A DNA stretch of 64,000 nucleotides from positions 1,364,001 through 1,428,000 of the forward strand of contig NZ_AP027731.1 of NCBI RefSeq assembly GCF_030296595.1. The letters are read 5' to 3'. This DNA comes from Naasia aerilata. GTDB lineage: Bacteria > Actinomycetota > Actinomycetes > Actinomycetales > Microbacteriaceae. Shown in pieces: positions 1 to 8,781 of the stretch. How positions within the stretch are numbered: position 1 is the first letter of the stretch; every line of letters begins with the position of its first letter. A program made the translations under genes and the position numbers. Under the pieces are notes generated by a model. It made no database searches, was not told the origin of the DNA, and was given only the letters and a program-made list of their open reading frames with translations.

Positions 1-1
1 C

Positions 2-346
2 GCGCGAGGGGGCTGCTTCGTCGTCTCCGCCGCCGCCTTCGTCACGACGGATGACCTCCCGACCGAGCTGCGGGACGCCTACCGCGCGGGTGTCGGTCCG
101 GAGGCGCCCACCGACGGGATCCTGTTCGACGGAGGCTCGTCGATCGCCGGCCCGGACGGCGGCTGGCTCGTCGAGCCGGTGCGCGGCGTGCCCCGGCTCA
201 TCGTCGCGGAGCTGGATCTCGACGCGGCGGACGAGGCGCACGCCGAGCTGGATGTCGCCGGTCACTACAGCCGACCCGACGTGCTGACGCTGCGCATCGA
301 CACCCGGCGTCGCACCGGCGTCGAGCGGGGCGTGGAGCTGCCCTGA
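2..346 (+). CDS. Nitrilase/carbon-nitrogen hydrolase, C-terminal part
   Basis: The frame is open from the window edge and ends at TGA 344-346, so only about 114 C-terminal residues are present. The visible stretch has the nitrilase C-terminal pattern: [12 protein letters not shown], then [18 protein letters not shown], then [12 protein letters not shown], then [14 protein letters not shown]. This matches the end of aliphatic or aryl nitrilases (C-N hydrolase superfamily), which hydrolyse nitriles or amides with a Glu-Lys-Cys triad. The catalytic residues lie upstream of the window or at its very edge. The substrate cannot be judged. Nitrogen release from small nitriles would fit the nitrogen-scavenging genes further along, but that is inference. 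Confidence 0.8.
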   Translation, partial: ARGGCFVVSAAAFVTTDDLPTELRDAYRAGVGPEAPTDGILFDGGSSIAGPDGGWLVEPVRGVPRLIVAELDLDAADEAHAELDVAGHYSRPDVLTLRIDTRRRTGVERGVELP

Positions 347-536
347 ACCGACAGCCCTGAGCGGCTTCTGCGAGCCCGCCGGCGTGCGTCGGCGGCGTGC
401 GGCGGCAGGAGTAGCCTCAAGACGAGGGTCCGATGGCACGGCCGGCAGGGCCTCCCTCCCGGCAAAAGGATCGCCCCGTGACGCCTTCTCGACACCTTCG
501 GCCCTCGGGCTCCCGCTCCGGAACGCCGACCGGCCG
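347..536 (+). other. Intergenic, possible kup promoter
   Basis: This 190-base gap lies between the nitrilase stop and the chosen kup start. A TAnnnT-type -10 candidate, TAGCCT, sits at about 413-418, followed by a G/C-rich leader. I looked for a ydaO-type (c-di-AMP) riboswitch, because kup genes can carry one, and saw no convincing conserved core. No ORF here has a good ribosome site. Confidence 0.3.
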
Positions 537-2567
537 ATGAGCCCACGTGCCGAGGATGGGGACGCCGCCGCGACCCACGTCGAGGAGTCCGCCGATCCCG
601 AATCGCCCGATCCCGCTGCCGCGGAGCCGACCGGGAGTGCAGAGCCGGACGAGGCCGGGCACCCGGCTCCCCGGGCGCGGGGACTCGCGCGCGGTGTCGC
701 AGGCGCCGGTCTCGCCGCCCTGGGCGTCGTGTTCGGCGACATCGGAACGAGCCCGCTGTACGCCCTGAAGACGGTGTTCACGATCGACGGCGGCATCGTG
801 ACGCCGTCGGCGGCCGACGTCTACGGGGTCGTGTCGCTCATGTTCTGGAGCATCACGATCATCGTGTCGATCAAGTACGTCACCGTGCTCATGCGCGCCG
901 ACAACGACGGCGAGGGGGCGTGATGGCGCTGGCCGCACTCGCGCAGCGCCTCTACAAGCACCGCGCCCGCCGCACGGGGTTCCTCCTCCTCATCGGCATC
1001 ATCGGGGTCGCGCTCTTCTACGGCGACTCCATCATCACGCCGGCGGTGAGCGTGCTCTCGGCGGTCGAGGGGCTGCAGGTCGCCGCTCCCGGAGTCGCCC
1101 ACCTCACGGTGCTGATCGCGGCCGTCATCCTCACGGCGCTCTTCGCCGTCCAGCGGTTCGGCACCGGGCCGGTCGGCAAGCTGTTCGGTCCCGTCATGCT
1201 GCTCTGGTTCGCGGTCCTCGCGCTCGCCGGGCTCGTCATGGTCGTGCAGCACCCGTCCGTGCTGCAGGGCCTGTCTCCGACTTGGGCGGTCGTCTTCGTC
1301 GTGGCGCATCCCGGGATCGCGTTCATCGCCATGGGCGCGGTGGTGCTCGTCATCACCGGCGCCGAGGCGCTGTACGCCGACATGGGGCACTTCGGCCGAT
1401 CGCCGATCCGCCGGGCCTGGTTCTTCGTGGTGTTCCCGGCCCTCACGCTCAACTACCTCGGCCAGGCCTCGCTCGTGCTGCACGACCCGAAGGCCAGGAG
1501 CGACCCGTTCCTCCTGCTCTTCCCGGATTTCCTGAGGCTGCCTGTCGTGATCCTGGCGACGGTCGCCACGATCATCGCCAGCCAGGCCGTCATCACGGGG
1601 GCCTTCTCCCTGTCTCGCCAGGCGGTGCAGCTGGGGCTGCTGCCGCCCTCACGGTGCGCCAGACGTCGAAGCACGAGAGCGGCCAGATCTACCTTCCGGT
1701 GGTGAACACGCTGCTGTTCCTCGGCGTCCTCGCGGTCATGCTGACCTTCGGGTCCTCCGCGGCACTCGCGACGGCCTACGGCGTGTCCGTGACCGGCGCG
1801 CTCGTGGTCGACACCGTGCTCCTGCTGGTGGTCGCTCCGGTGCTCTGGGGGTCGCGGCCCTGGCAGGAGGTGCTCGCGGCCATCGCCTTCGGGGGCTCGA
1901 GCTCACCTTCCTGTCGGGCAACCTCTCCAAGGTCCTGCACGGGGGCTGGGTCCCCCTCCTTCTCGCGGCAGTCATCATCCTCGTCATGGCGACGTGGCGT
2001 CGCGGTCGGCAGCTCGTCACCGACGACCGGCGGATGAAGGAGGGCTCGCTAACGGACTTCGTCGAGGAGATGCAGACGGTGCGGCTCAACAGGGTGCCGG
2101 GGATCGCGGTCTTCCCGCATCCCAACAGCGACACCACACCGCTGGCACTTCGCGCCAACGTGAACCACAACCACGTGCTGCACGAGCGCGTCCTCGTGGT
2201 CTCGATCGAGGTGCTCGGGGTGCCCGAGGTTCCGGATCACAAGCGGTACGTCTACGACGACCTCCGCTACACGGACGACGGGATCGAGCACCTCACCGTC
2301 CGGTTCGGCTTCTCGGAGACACTCGATGTGCCCGCGGCCCTGCGCGCGGCGTGCGTCGCGGGAGTCCTCGACGGCGACCCGGACGAGATGGACGCCGCGT
2401 CCTACTTCGTGTCCCGTGGCGCGATCCGCCGGACGCGCTCGGGCGGCATGGCGCGCTGGCGGAAGGGCCTCTTCGTCACGCTCGCGCACAACGCGGCCGA
2501 TCCGGCCTCGCGGTTCCAGCTGCCGTCGGAGCGCACGGTGACGATGGGCGGCGACGTCGAGATCTGA
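537..2567 (+). CDS. kup: Potassium uptake protein Kup (three frameshifts)
   Basis: Kup is a K+/H+ symporter of the inner membrane (KUP/HAK/KT family). The N-terminus is a polar 55-residue extension followed by [16 protein letters not shown], the family hallmark. [23 protein letters not shown], the [13 protein letters not shown] region and [16 protein letters not shown] follow in other frames, with a soluble C-terminal domain ending at 2567. The reading frame slips by one missing base near 914-918 (G5 run, [14 protein letters not shown]), near 1643-1649 (LGLLP/LTVRQTS) and near 1891-1895 (G5 run). Restoring one base at each site rebuilds a normal-length protein of about 675 residues, so I treat this as one intact gene with sequence errors. 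The start ATG 537 is the last good start before the conserved core. Confidence 0.9.
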
Positions 2568-2604
2568 CGCGAGGGGCCGCGCCAGCGTCTCGGAAGGAGC
2601 CGCC

Positions 2605-2638
2605 GTGGCGGCCGCGGCATCGCTCGCCGGACCGCCAC
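2605..2638. terminator. Hairpin between kup and the tiny convergent ORF
   Basis: GTGGCGG at 2605-2611 pairs with CCGCCAC at 2632-2638, with further GCCG/CGGC pairing inside. It lies 38 bases after the kup stop and 13 bases beyond the stop of the convergent tiny ORF at 2651-2692, so it could terminate both. There is no long T tract, as is common in actinobacteria. Confidence 0.5.
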
Positions 2639-2650
2639 GACTTCTTCAGC

Positions 2651-2692
2651 TCAGCAGCAGCCGATGCCGCCGCAGCAGGTGTCGTCCGCCAT
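2651..2692 (-). CDS. Tiny cysteine-rich peptide ORF, 13 aa
   Basis: The frame reads MADDTCCGGIGCC followed by TGA. It has a consensus ribosome site, GGAGGGG, ending about three bases before the ATG, stronger than most sites in this window. Four of thirteen residues are cysteines in two CC pairs. Upstream on the same strand are TTGACG (2778-2773), a 17-base gap and TTCACT (2755-2750), a plausible promoter. A LacI-like TGAAGCGCTTGCA (2752-2764) overlaps the -10 end and the spacer. No gene follows on this strand, so it is not an attenuation leader for a neighbour. I do not recognise it. A metal-binding peptide, a peptide natural-product precursor or a chance ORF are all possible. Confidence 0.4.
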   Translation of the reverse strand: MADDTCCGGIGCC

Positions 2693-2749
2693 GGTCCCCT
2701 CCGTCCGTTCTCGGTGATGTTCGATTCATCGATGCGCGTCGATGTTGCC

Positions 2750-2778
2750 AGTGAAGCGCTTGCATCGACGCTCGTCAA
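2750..2778 (-). promoter_or_regulatory. Candidate promoter for the 13-aa ORF
   Basis: On the minus strand a TTGACG hexamer (2778-2773) is followed after 17 bases by TTCACT (2755-2750). The palindrome AAGCGCTT (2754-2761) overlaps the upstream edge of the -10 and the adjoining spacer, resembling LacI-family operators of the TGCAAGCGCTTGCA type. The -10 match is weak. Confidence 0.35.
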
Positions 2779-2971
2779 TGGAACCGGTGCGAATGGCCCG
2801 AGAAGCCGCGTCGGCCTTCGCCCGGCGCGCACTCCGCACAAGCGAGCTGACGCCGATATGCGCCTCGATCAGCGGGAAATGTCCCCCGAACGGGGTGGAC
2901 GCGGTGGTCGGGAGTCACTACGTTGATCTGGACGCTCCCTCTGGGTAGCCGGGGCGTTGCCTTCGGGAAAC

Positions 2972-3009
2972 CTGCGGACTGCCTGGGGTGAATCCCGGGC
3001 AGTCCGCAG
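2972..3009. terminator. Long hairpin, glycosyltransferase terminator
   Basis: CTGCGGACTGCC at 2972-2983 is perfectly complementary to GGCAGTCCGCAG at 2998-3009. An inner GGG/CCC pair extends the stem to about 16 pairs with one T-G wobble. It lies 41 bases past the stop of the minus-strand glycosyltransferase. The rest of the 2568-3049 gap holds only the tiny ORF and the sites listed separately. Confidence 0.7.
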
Positions 3010-3049
3010 CTGGCTTCCTGCTGAAGTACGCAGCACAAGGAGCCGGCTC

Positions 3050-4791
3050 TCACGGCTCCAAGAGCGCTCGCCGAACCGCGCCGTCGATGCGCAGCTCGAG
3101 CTCGCCCGTCACGGGTGTCCCGGCGGTGAGCCAGCGCGCCGCCCCCGCGGGGAATTCGGCCCGAGCGCGCCAGATGCCGTGGCGCAGGGTGCGCCTGACG
3201 GTGGCGGCTGCCCGGAGCTCGACGCAGGAGCCCGCGTCTTCCGGGCCGTGCAGCGCGATGGCCGCGGTGACCTCCGCGGGCCTCACGTCGGCTCCACGGA
3301 TCGCGAAGTCGGCCACCGCTGTCAGGGCGGCCGCCGTGTGGGAGACCTCGCCACTCCGCACGGTCAGGTCGAAGGCGGGGGCCGGGCGACCGCGCCGTGC
3401 GCGGGCGCGATGCAGCACCTCCGCCCACCGCCGCAGCACGGCTTCCTCGGAGAAGCGCGCCGCAGCAGTCGCTGCTGCCCTGCGCAGCGACGCCGCCCGG
3501 TCCGGGTGCTCGACCAGATCCCGGATCCGCTCGCCGAGCGCGACGACGTCTCCTGGCGGCACGAGGAATCCGCTGACGCCGTCGGTGATCACGTCCGCGG
3601 GGCCGTAGGGGATGTCGTAGCTGAGCGGCAGCGACCCGCGGGACATCCCCTCGGCCAGCACCAGGGGGAAGCCTTCCGTGCTGCTCGTGAGCAGGAAGAA
3701 GGACGCCGTCTGGAACGCGTCGAGCGCATCCGGGCGGAAGCCGAGCAGGCGCACGGCGTCCGCGAGGCCCAGCTCGTCGACGAGGGCCTGAAGCGCGACG
3801 CGGCCGGGCCCGTCGCCGTAGACGTCGAGCCGGGCGGGAGCGCCCCCGCCCGCGCCGATTCGACCGCCCGAACAGCGTGGTCGACGCGCTTGCGCTCGTC
3901 GAGGCTCGCGAGCACGACGCCGAGGTGCGGGTCTCGCGGCGCCGCCGCGTGCGGGGTGGGCAGGGGCGCGGAGTTGGGCACGACCTCGAGTGACTCGGCC
4001 GGCCCGAGCAGCACCCGCACATCGTCGCGCTGCCGCTCGGACAGGAGGACGACGGCGTCGAAGTCCTCGAGATGGGTGAGCGGGCCGCGGCGCGCGGTCT
4101 TGATCCGCCCCCAAGGGCGGTCCTCGCCCTCCAGATGCGAGTTGTGGACGATGTGCACCAGGGTGGCGTGCGGGTTGCGGTAGCCCACGAGGAAGTCCGC
4201 AGTCGTCTTGCTGTCGACGAGCAGGAACGCATCCTCGTCGCCGATCACCTGGTCGAGCCACCAGCGGTAGAAGGGCCACACCCGGGTGAAGCCGAACACC
4301 GGCCGGCCGTCGCCGTCGCACAGCACGATGGACCGCCCGCCGACCCGCCCGCGCTCGCGCGTGTCCCGGATGTCGCTGAGCGCGAGCGTGCCGTCGGGGC
4401 GGCGCCGGTCGATCTGGAGCAGCGTTCCGTTCTCGCTCCGGCGCGCGTGAGTTCCGTCATCGGTGGGGGGCAGCGGGTCGAAGCGGTCCAGCGCCGCGGG
4501 CTTCGCGCCGCGTGCGGTGGCGGGCCGATCCGTCGCGGCGGTGACCTCGTCCCAGAGGTTGCGGACGGCGATCCCCTCGTCGAGCAGGCCCCCTGCGCGG
4601 AGGTGTTCCACGAGATCCGGGTAGTCGTCCTGCTGGTCGAAGGTGAGGACGTCGACCGGGGCCCCGGCCAGGCGTGCGAAGGATCGCGATCGGCGCAGCA
4701 TGGCGCCGGTCATGCCGCCGAACTCGCGGGTCAGTCCCCACGTCAGTGCGAACTGGCGGCCGTGCGGAAGGACCTCTGGATCGATGGCCAA
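3050..4791 (-). CDS. GT4-type glycosyltransferase, TarM/GtfA-like (one frameshift)
   Basis: The enzyme should transfer a sugar from a nucleotide donor to a surface polymer or protein in the cytoplasm. The C-terminal half is diagnostic: DVYGDGPGRVALQALVDELG, then FQTASFFLLTSSTEGFPLVL, then EGMSRGSLPLSYDIPYGPAD and DGVSGFLVPPGD, the donor-binding E-x7-E region of retaining GT4 enzymes. It most resembles poly(glycerol phosphate) glucosyltransferases and GtfA. The start is TTG 4791 (MAIDPEVLPHG) with GAGGGGA upstream. A missing base in the C5 run at 3843-3847 splits the gene between ESARAGGG and APARLDVYGDG. The repaired length is about 580 residues. A wall teichoic acid or glycopolymer role is inference. 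It stands divergent to the 25-aa ORF. Confidence 0.8.
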
Positions 4792-4893
4792 CGGGGTCCC
4801 CTCGGGGCGGATGATACGCGGAAGCGGTCAGCTTAAGCGATGTCGGAGGCCCACCCTAAACTGGGGCCACGAAACGCCGAAGACACAACATGT

Positions 4894-4928
4894 CGGGAAT
4901 GACAGAGCTGTCATTCCCGTTATATAGT
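4894..4928 (+). promoter_or_regulatory. Strong promoter embedded in a 26-bp operator palindrome
   Basis: CGGGAATGACAG (4894-4905) and CTGTCATTCCCG (4908-4919) form a perfect 12-bp inverted repeat around two bases. The -35 hexamer ATGACA (4899-4904) lies inside the left arm, and the -10 TATAGT (4923-4928) follows after 18 bases. This is the best sigma-A-type promoter seen in the window. A dimeric repressor bound here would cover the -35 and spacer. The site drives the 25-aa ORF and lies about 100 bases upstream of the divergent glycosyltransferase. Confidence 0.7.
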
Positions 4929-4983
4929 GAAGCACCGCCGCAAGGTGGACCACAGCACTAGCTCATCGAAGGGGAGATGGCTC

Positions 4984-5061
4984 ATGGATTTCGACAACGA
5001 CCTGGGGTACGCGGTTCCGGTTGACCCGATGGACCTCCTGCAGTGCGACAGCTGCCAGTAG
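4984..5061 (+). CDS. Small peptide gene, 25 aa, C-terminal CDSC
   Basis: The peptide begins MDFDNDLGYAVPV and ends MDLLQCDSCQ. It has an acidic N-terminal half and a short C-terminal part with two cysteines and a serine. AAGGGGAG precedes the ATG by about eight bases. An overlapping ATG at 4977 gives only a 15-residue nonsense frame. The gene has its own promoter/operator (4894-4928) and a perfect terminator (5094-5125), so it looks like a complete, tightly regulated monocistronic unit. The leader-plus-core shape recalls RiPP precursors, but I recognise no family and see no modifying enzyme nearby except the divergent glycosyltransferase. Function unknown. Confidence 0.6.
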   Translation: MDFDNDLGYAVPVDPMDLLQCDSCQ

Positions 5062-5093
5062 GCACCGACGCCCGCTGATTTCAGCATCGCCGA

Positions 5094-5125
5094 AGAACCC
5101 CCGTGCGCCTCGCGCCGGGGGTTCT
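5094..5125 (+). terminator. Terminator of the 25-aa gene
   Basis: AGAACCCCCG (5094-5103) and CGGGGGTTCT (5116-5125) form a perfect 10-bp stem with a 12-base loop, 33 bases after the stop codon of the small ORF. It may also serve the convergent LuxR-type regulator gene ending at 5192. Confidence 0.8.
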
Positions 5126-5191
5126 CGCATGTCCGGCGAGGCTCCTCGGTTGCACGGTGGGGGACACCGCCGGCTGCGCCGCCGAGCAGGG

Positions 5192-5824
5192 CTAGCGGCG
5201 CAGCAGCCCCAACTCCATGGCCTTCGTGACGGCGCGCGTCCGGTCGCTCACCTCGAGCTTCTCGAAGACGTGCAGGAGGTGGGTCTTCACCGTCGCCTCG
5301 GCCAGGAAGAGCCGTGCCGCGATCTGCGGGTTGCTGTCGCCCTCGGCGACGCGGGCCAGCACCTCGAGCTCGCGGGCGGTGAGCACCGGTGCCGCCGGCC
5401 GGCGCATCCGCCCCACCAGGAGCGCCGCGATCCGCGGGGCGAGGGCGACCTCGCCGCGCGCCACCGCGCGGATGCCCGCCAGGATCTCCTCCTGCGGCGC
5501 CGCCTTGAGCAGGTAGCCGGTGGCCCCCGCCTCGATGGCGGTCAGGATGTTCTCGTCCGACTCGTAGGTGGTGAGGACGAGCACCTTGACCGCGGGACGG
5601 GTGGCGAGGATCCGCGCCGTCGCCTCCGCGCCGCCGACCTTCGGCATCCGGAGATCCATGAGCACGAGGTCGGGCTCGAGGTCCGTCGCCAGCTCGATCG
5701 CGTGCTGCCCGTCCGCGGCCTCGCCCACCACGTCGATGTCGGGCTCCGACTGGAGGAGGGCCACGATGCCGCCGCGCACGATGGGGTGGTCGTCTGCGAC
5801 GACGACCCGGAGCGGGGCGGTCAT
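5192..5824 (-). CDS. NarL/LuxR-family response regulator
   Basis: A 210-residue two-component response regulator. The receiver domain has the acidic pair at residues 11-12 (VVVADDHP), the phosphoacceptor D57 in LVLMDLRMP and the conserved lysine in GYLLKAAP. The C-terminal LuxR helix-turn-helix is LTARELEVLARVAEGDSN followed by IAARLFLAEATVKTHLLHVF. The ATG overlaps the TGA of the upstream kinase, so the pair is translationally coupled. The adjacent ABC-2 exporter on the same strand is its most likely target, as is usual for DesK/LiaS-type systems in Gram-positive bacteria. The signal is unknown. Confidence 0.92.
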   Translation of the reverse strand: MTAPLRVVVADDHPIVRGGIVALLQSEPDIDVVGEAADGQHAIELATDLEPDLVLMDLRMPKVGGAEATARILATRPAVKVLVLTTYESDENILTAIEAGATGYLLKAAPQEEILAGIRAVARGEVALAPRIAALLVGRMRRPAAPVLTARELEVLARVAEGDSNPQIAARLFLAEATVKTHLLHVFEKLEVSDRTRAVTKAMELGLLRR

Positions 5825-6980
5825 GCGCGCACGCCGTGCGGCAGCCGGACGGTGAGCGTCGTGCCGCCGGGGCCGCTCGCGATGTCGAGGGATCCGTCGG
5901 CCAGAGCGAGCCGGTCCCGCATGCCGGCGAGCCCGAAGCCGTGACCCGGCGCCGTCGGGTCGAAGCCGGTGCCGTCGTCCTGCACGTCGAGGCGCACGCC
6001 TTCGGGAGGCGAGGTGAGGGTGAGCGTCACGGCCCGCGCCCCGGCGTGCTTGCGCACGTTCGCGAGCGCCTCCTGGGCGCAGCGCAGCAGGACCACCTCC
6101 GCCTCGCGTGGCAGCTCAGGGGTGGCGTCCGCGCGCACGGTGACTGCGATTCCCGCCTCGCGCTCGAAGCGGGAAGCGATCCGCTCGAGCGCCGACACAA
6201 GACCGCCGCCGGCCAGCTCCACCGGCGCCGTGGCTGCGACCAGGGCGCGCGTCTCGACCAGCGCCTCCCGGGCGCCCTCCTCCAGGAGGTGCAGGCGGTC
6301 CTCGACCGCGCGGGTGTTCCCGGCGCGCAGCTCCTGCCGTGCCTGCTGCAGCTGGAGCACGAGCCCCGTGATGCTCTGCGCGATCGTGTCGTGCACCTCG
6401 CGGGACAGCCGCTCCCGCTCGCTGGCGACGCCCGCGTCGTGACCCAGGGCCGCGAGCTCGGCCTGGGCGGCGGTGAGCTGCTCGACCAGACGCCCGCGCT
6501 CCTCGCTGAGTCCGGCGATCGAGGAGATCCAGAGCCCCATCGCCATGCTGAAGGCGAACGAGATCCCCACCGTGATGACCGTCTGGGCGATCCCCTCGGG
6601 TCCGGTGCCCACGCTGATCAGGAAGCCGATGGCGACCGCGACCGCGACGCCGGCGTTCGCCAGGATCGAGGCGCGGAGGGTGGGGGTCAGCACCCAGACG
6701 AGCGGATAGCTGATGCCCTGCAGGATCGCGAGCAGGGGGAAGAACGCGACGGCCGTTCCGGTGAGCACGATGACGACGACGACGAAGGCGGCGGCGGGTC
6801 CGGGGAGCTGCAGCCGCGTCGGCCGAGGGTGAACCAGGCGACCACGAGCGCTCCGAGCGTCGCGATCGCTCCGGCCACGCGGGGGCCCGGCGCCTCCGCG
6901 AAGAGGACGATGAGCGCGAGCACGACGGCGACGCCCGGCACCGCGACGTTCCACCACTTCGGCGAGTCCACGGCGCTCAC
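5821..6980 (-). CDS. Sensor histidine kinase, HisKA_3 family (one frameshift)
   Basis: A membrane sensor kinase of the NarX/DesK class. GTG 6980 starts MSAVDSPKWWNVAVPGVAVV, and four to five hydrophobic segments follow up to about residue 150. The phosphoacceptor histidine is in RERLSREVHDTIAQSITGLV. The ATPase domain has CAQEALANVRKHAGA (N box), DDGTGFDP and GHGFGLAGMRDRL (G boxes). The frame slips at about 6813-6816, between FTLGRR and LQLPGPAAAF, from one missing base. It is preceded by GGGAGA and lies 16 bases after the ABC permease, so the ATPase, permease, kinase and regulator form one operon. Confidence 0.9.
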
Positions 6981-6996
6981 TCTCCCATGAGGACGG

Positions 6997-7856
6997 TCAC
7001 GAGTCCTTGCGGATCCAGCGGAAGGTCACACGGGCCAGCACGAGGCCGACGACCAGCCAGATCCCGAGGACCAGCGCGACGCCGCCGAGGTTCCACTCCC
7101 CGCCCGCCTCGACCGCGGCGTACGACTCGGGCAGGAAGACGTACCGCATGCCCTGCGCGAGCCACTTGAGGGGAAGATGCTCGCCACGTTCTGCAGCCAT
7201 TCGGGCAGCTGGCTGAACACGAGGTACACCCCCGAGATGAACTGGAGCACCAGCACGATCGGGATGATCACGGCCGTCGCGGTCTTGCCGCTGCGGGGAA
7301 GTGCGCTGAGGCCGATGCCCAGCACCGCGCTCGAGGTGACGCCGAGCAGGAACACCCACGCGAAGGTGAACCAGTGGCCCGCGTCGCCGGGCAGGCGCAC
7401 GCCGAAGACGAACGCGGCCACGACCAGGAGCAGGGCCGACTGGAGCAGGGCGGTCACGAGGACCTGGCCGAGCTTGCCGAGGAAGTAGCTGGCGATCGGC
7501 AGCGGCGAGCCCGCCAGCCGCTTCAGCGTCCCGTCGCTGCGCTCCATGGCGATGACGACCGCGAGGTTCTGCAGGCCGCTGAGCAGCACGCCGGCGGCGA
7601 CCATCGCGGACAGGTAGTACTGGGCGGCGCTGATCACACTGCCGTCCGCATCGCGGCCGAAGTCGCCCTCGCTGAACGCCACGGAGAAGATCGTGAGGAA
7701 CAGCACCGGGAACAGGAACGTGAAGAAGACGGTGTCGGGCTGACGGAAGTAGGTCCGCACCTCATAGGCCGCGCTGAGCAGACCCAGGCGGAGGGTGCGA
7801 CCGCGGGGCAGGGCTGTCGGGCGCGGGGCGGCGGGGGCGAGCGGGGCTGCGGTCAT
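6997..7856 (-). CDS. ABC-2 type transporter permease (one frameshift)
   Basis: A membrane subunit of an ABC-2 exporter, about 286 residues with six predicted spans. The cytoplasmic start MTAAPLAPAAPRPTALPRG leads to YFRQPDTVFFTFLFPVLFL, then the AMERSDGTLKRLAGSPLP loop typical of drug/antibiotic ABC-2 permeases, and a final GIWLVVGLVLARVTFRWIRK. One base is missing in the G4 run at 7170-7173 (SIFP/LKWLAQGMRYVFLP). The start ATG overlaps the stop of the upstream ATPase. Together with it the protein probably exports a drug, lipid or peptide. Confidence 0.9.
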
Positions 7857-8728
7857 GCGAGGACTCCTTCCGGAGCGGACGTGGGGGCGGCGGAGGCCAC
7901 CAGGCCGAGGTAGACGTCCTCGAGGGAGGGCCGGACGATCTCGACATCGTCCGGCTCGAGGCCGTCCGAGGCCGCCACGAGCCGTGCGACGAAGGTGGCC
8001 GGCGCGGTGGTGCGCTCCTCGCGGAGGACGCCGTCCTCGCGCCAGCGGACGACCGGGACGCGCGACGCGGCGCCGCCGATCTCGTTCACCCCGCCGATGT
8101 CGATCATGCGGCCGCCTGCGATCACCCCGACGCGGTGCGCGAGCTGCGCCGCCTCGTCGAGGTAGTGCGTGGTGAGCAGGATGGACGTGCCCTCCGCCTG
8201 CAGCGAGCGGAGAAGCTCCCAGAAGCGGCGCCGTGCTTCCGGATCGAACCCCGTGGTCGGCTCGTCGAGGAAGACCAGCTCCGGCCGCCCCACGATGCCG
8301 AGGGCGACGTCGACTCGGCGGCGCTGGCCGCCCGAGAGCTTGCGGATGAGCGTCCCGGCCTTCTCCTCGAGCCCGACTGCGGCGATGAGCTCGTCGACGT
8401 CGCGGGGTGAGGGGTAGAAGGCGGCGAAGCGGCTGAGCTCCTCGCGAACCGTGGCCGAGCCCGACTCGGCGCTCGACTGCAGCACGATGCCGAGGCGCGC
8501 CTTCCAGGCCAGGCCGCCGCGGGCCGGATCCTGGCCGAGCACGCGCACGTCGCCGCTCGTGCGGTCCCGGTAGCCCTCGAGGATCTCGATGGCGGTCGAC
8601 TTGCCCGCTCCGTTCGGCCCGAGGAGAGCGAAGGTCTCGCCCGGGCCGATGTCGAAGGACACCCCCGTCACGGCGGAGAAGGTCCCGTAGGACTTGTGCA
8701 GATCGCGCACGGACACGACTGGTTCCAT
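7853..8728 (-). CDS. ABC-2 exporter ATP-binding protein
   Basis: A DrrA-type nucleotide-binding subunit of 291 residues. Walker A is GPNGAGKST, the signature is LSGGQRRRVDVAL, Walker B is ELVFLDEPTTGFDPEA and the H-loop is LLTTHYLDEAAQ. A C-terminal domain of about 80 residues, ending SLEDVYLGLVA, is typical of daunorubicin-type exporters. I chose ATG 8728 (MEPVVSVRDLHKSYG), about ten bases after GGGAGG, over an open frame reaching 8788. It heads the operon with the permease and the two-component pair. Confidence 0.95.
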   Translation of the reverse strand: MEPVVSVRDLHKSYGTFSAVTGVSFDIGPGETFALLGPNGAGKSTAIEILEGYRDRTSGDVRVLGQDPARGGLAWKARLGIVLQSSAESGSATVREELSRFAAFYPSPRDVDELIAAVGLEEKAGTLIRKLSGGQRRRVDVALGIVGRPELVFLDEPTTGFDPEARRRFWELLRSLQAEGTSILLTTHYLDEAAQLAHRVGVIAGGRMIDIGGVNEIGGAASRVPVVRWREDGVLREERTTAPATFVARLVAASDGLEPDDVEIVRPSLEDVYLGLVASAAPTSAPEGVLA

Positions 8729-8781
8729 GGCCCCAGCCTCCCGCGCCCCGCTGCCACTGCGGCAGATCCGGTCGGCCCGTT

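Noticed and set aside
347-536. Possible c-di-AMP (ydaO) riboswitch before kup
   Set aside because: No conserved core motifs could be placed in the leader by eye.
2775-4232. A 485-codon minus-strand frame covering the glycosyltransferase and extending past it
   Set aside because: It is the wrong frame of the glycosyltransferase. Conserved motifs lie in the two frames joined at 3843-3847.
4977-5024. Alternative 15-codon ORF starting at ATG 4977
   Set aside because: Its start is too close to the ribosome site and it ends at an early TGA. The ATG at 4984 has proper spacing and an ORF that ends before the terminator.
4984-5061. The 25-aa ORF as a cysteine-sensing attenuation leader
   Set aside because: The terminator after it is followed only by a convergent gene, so there is no downstream gene on this strand to regulate.
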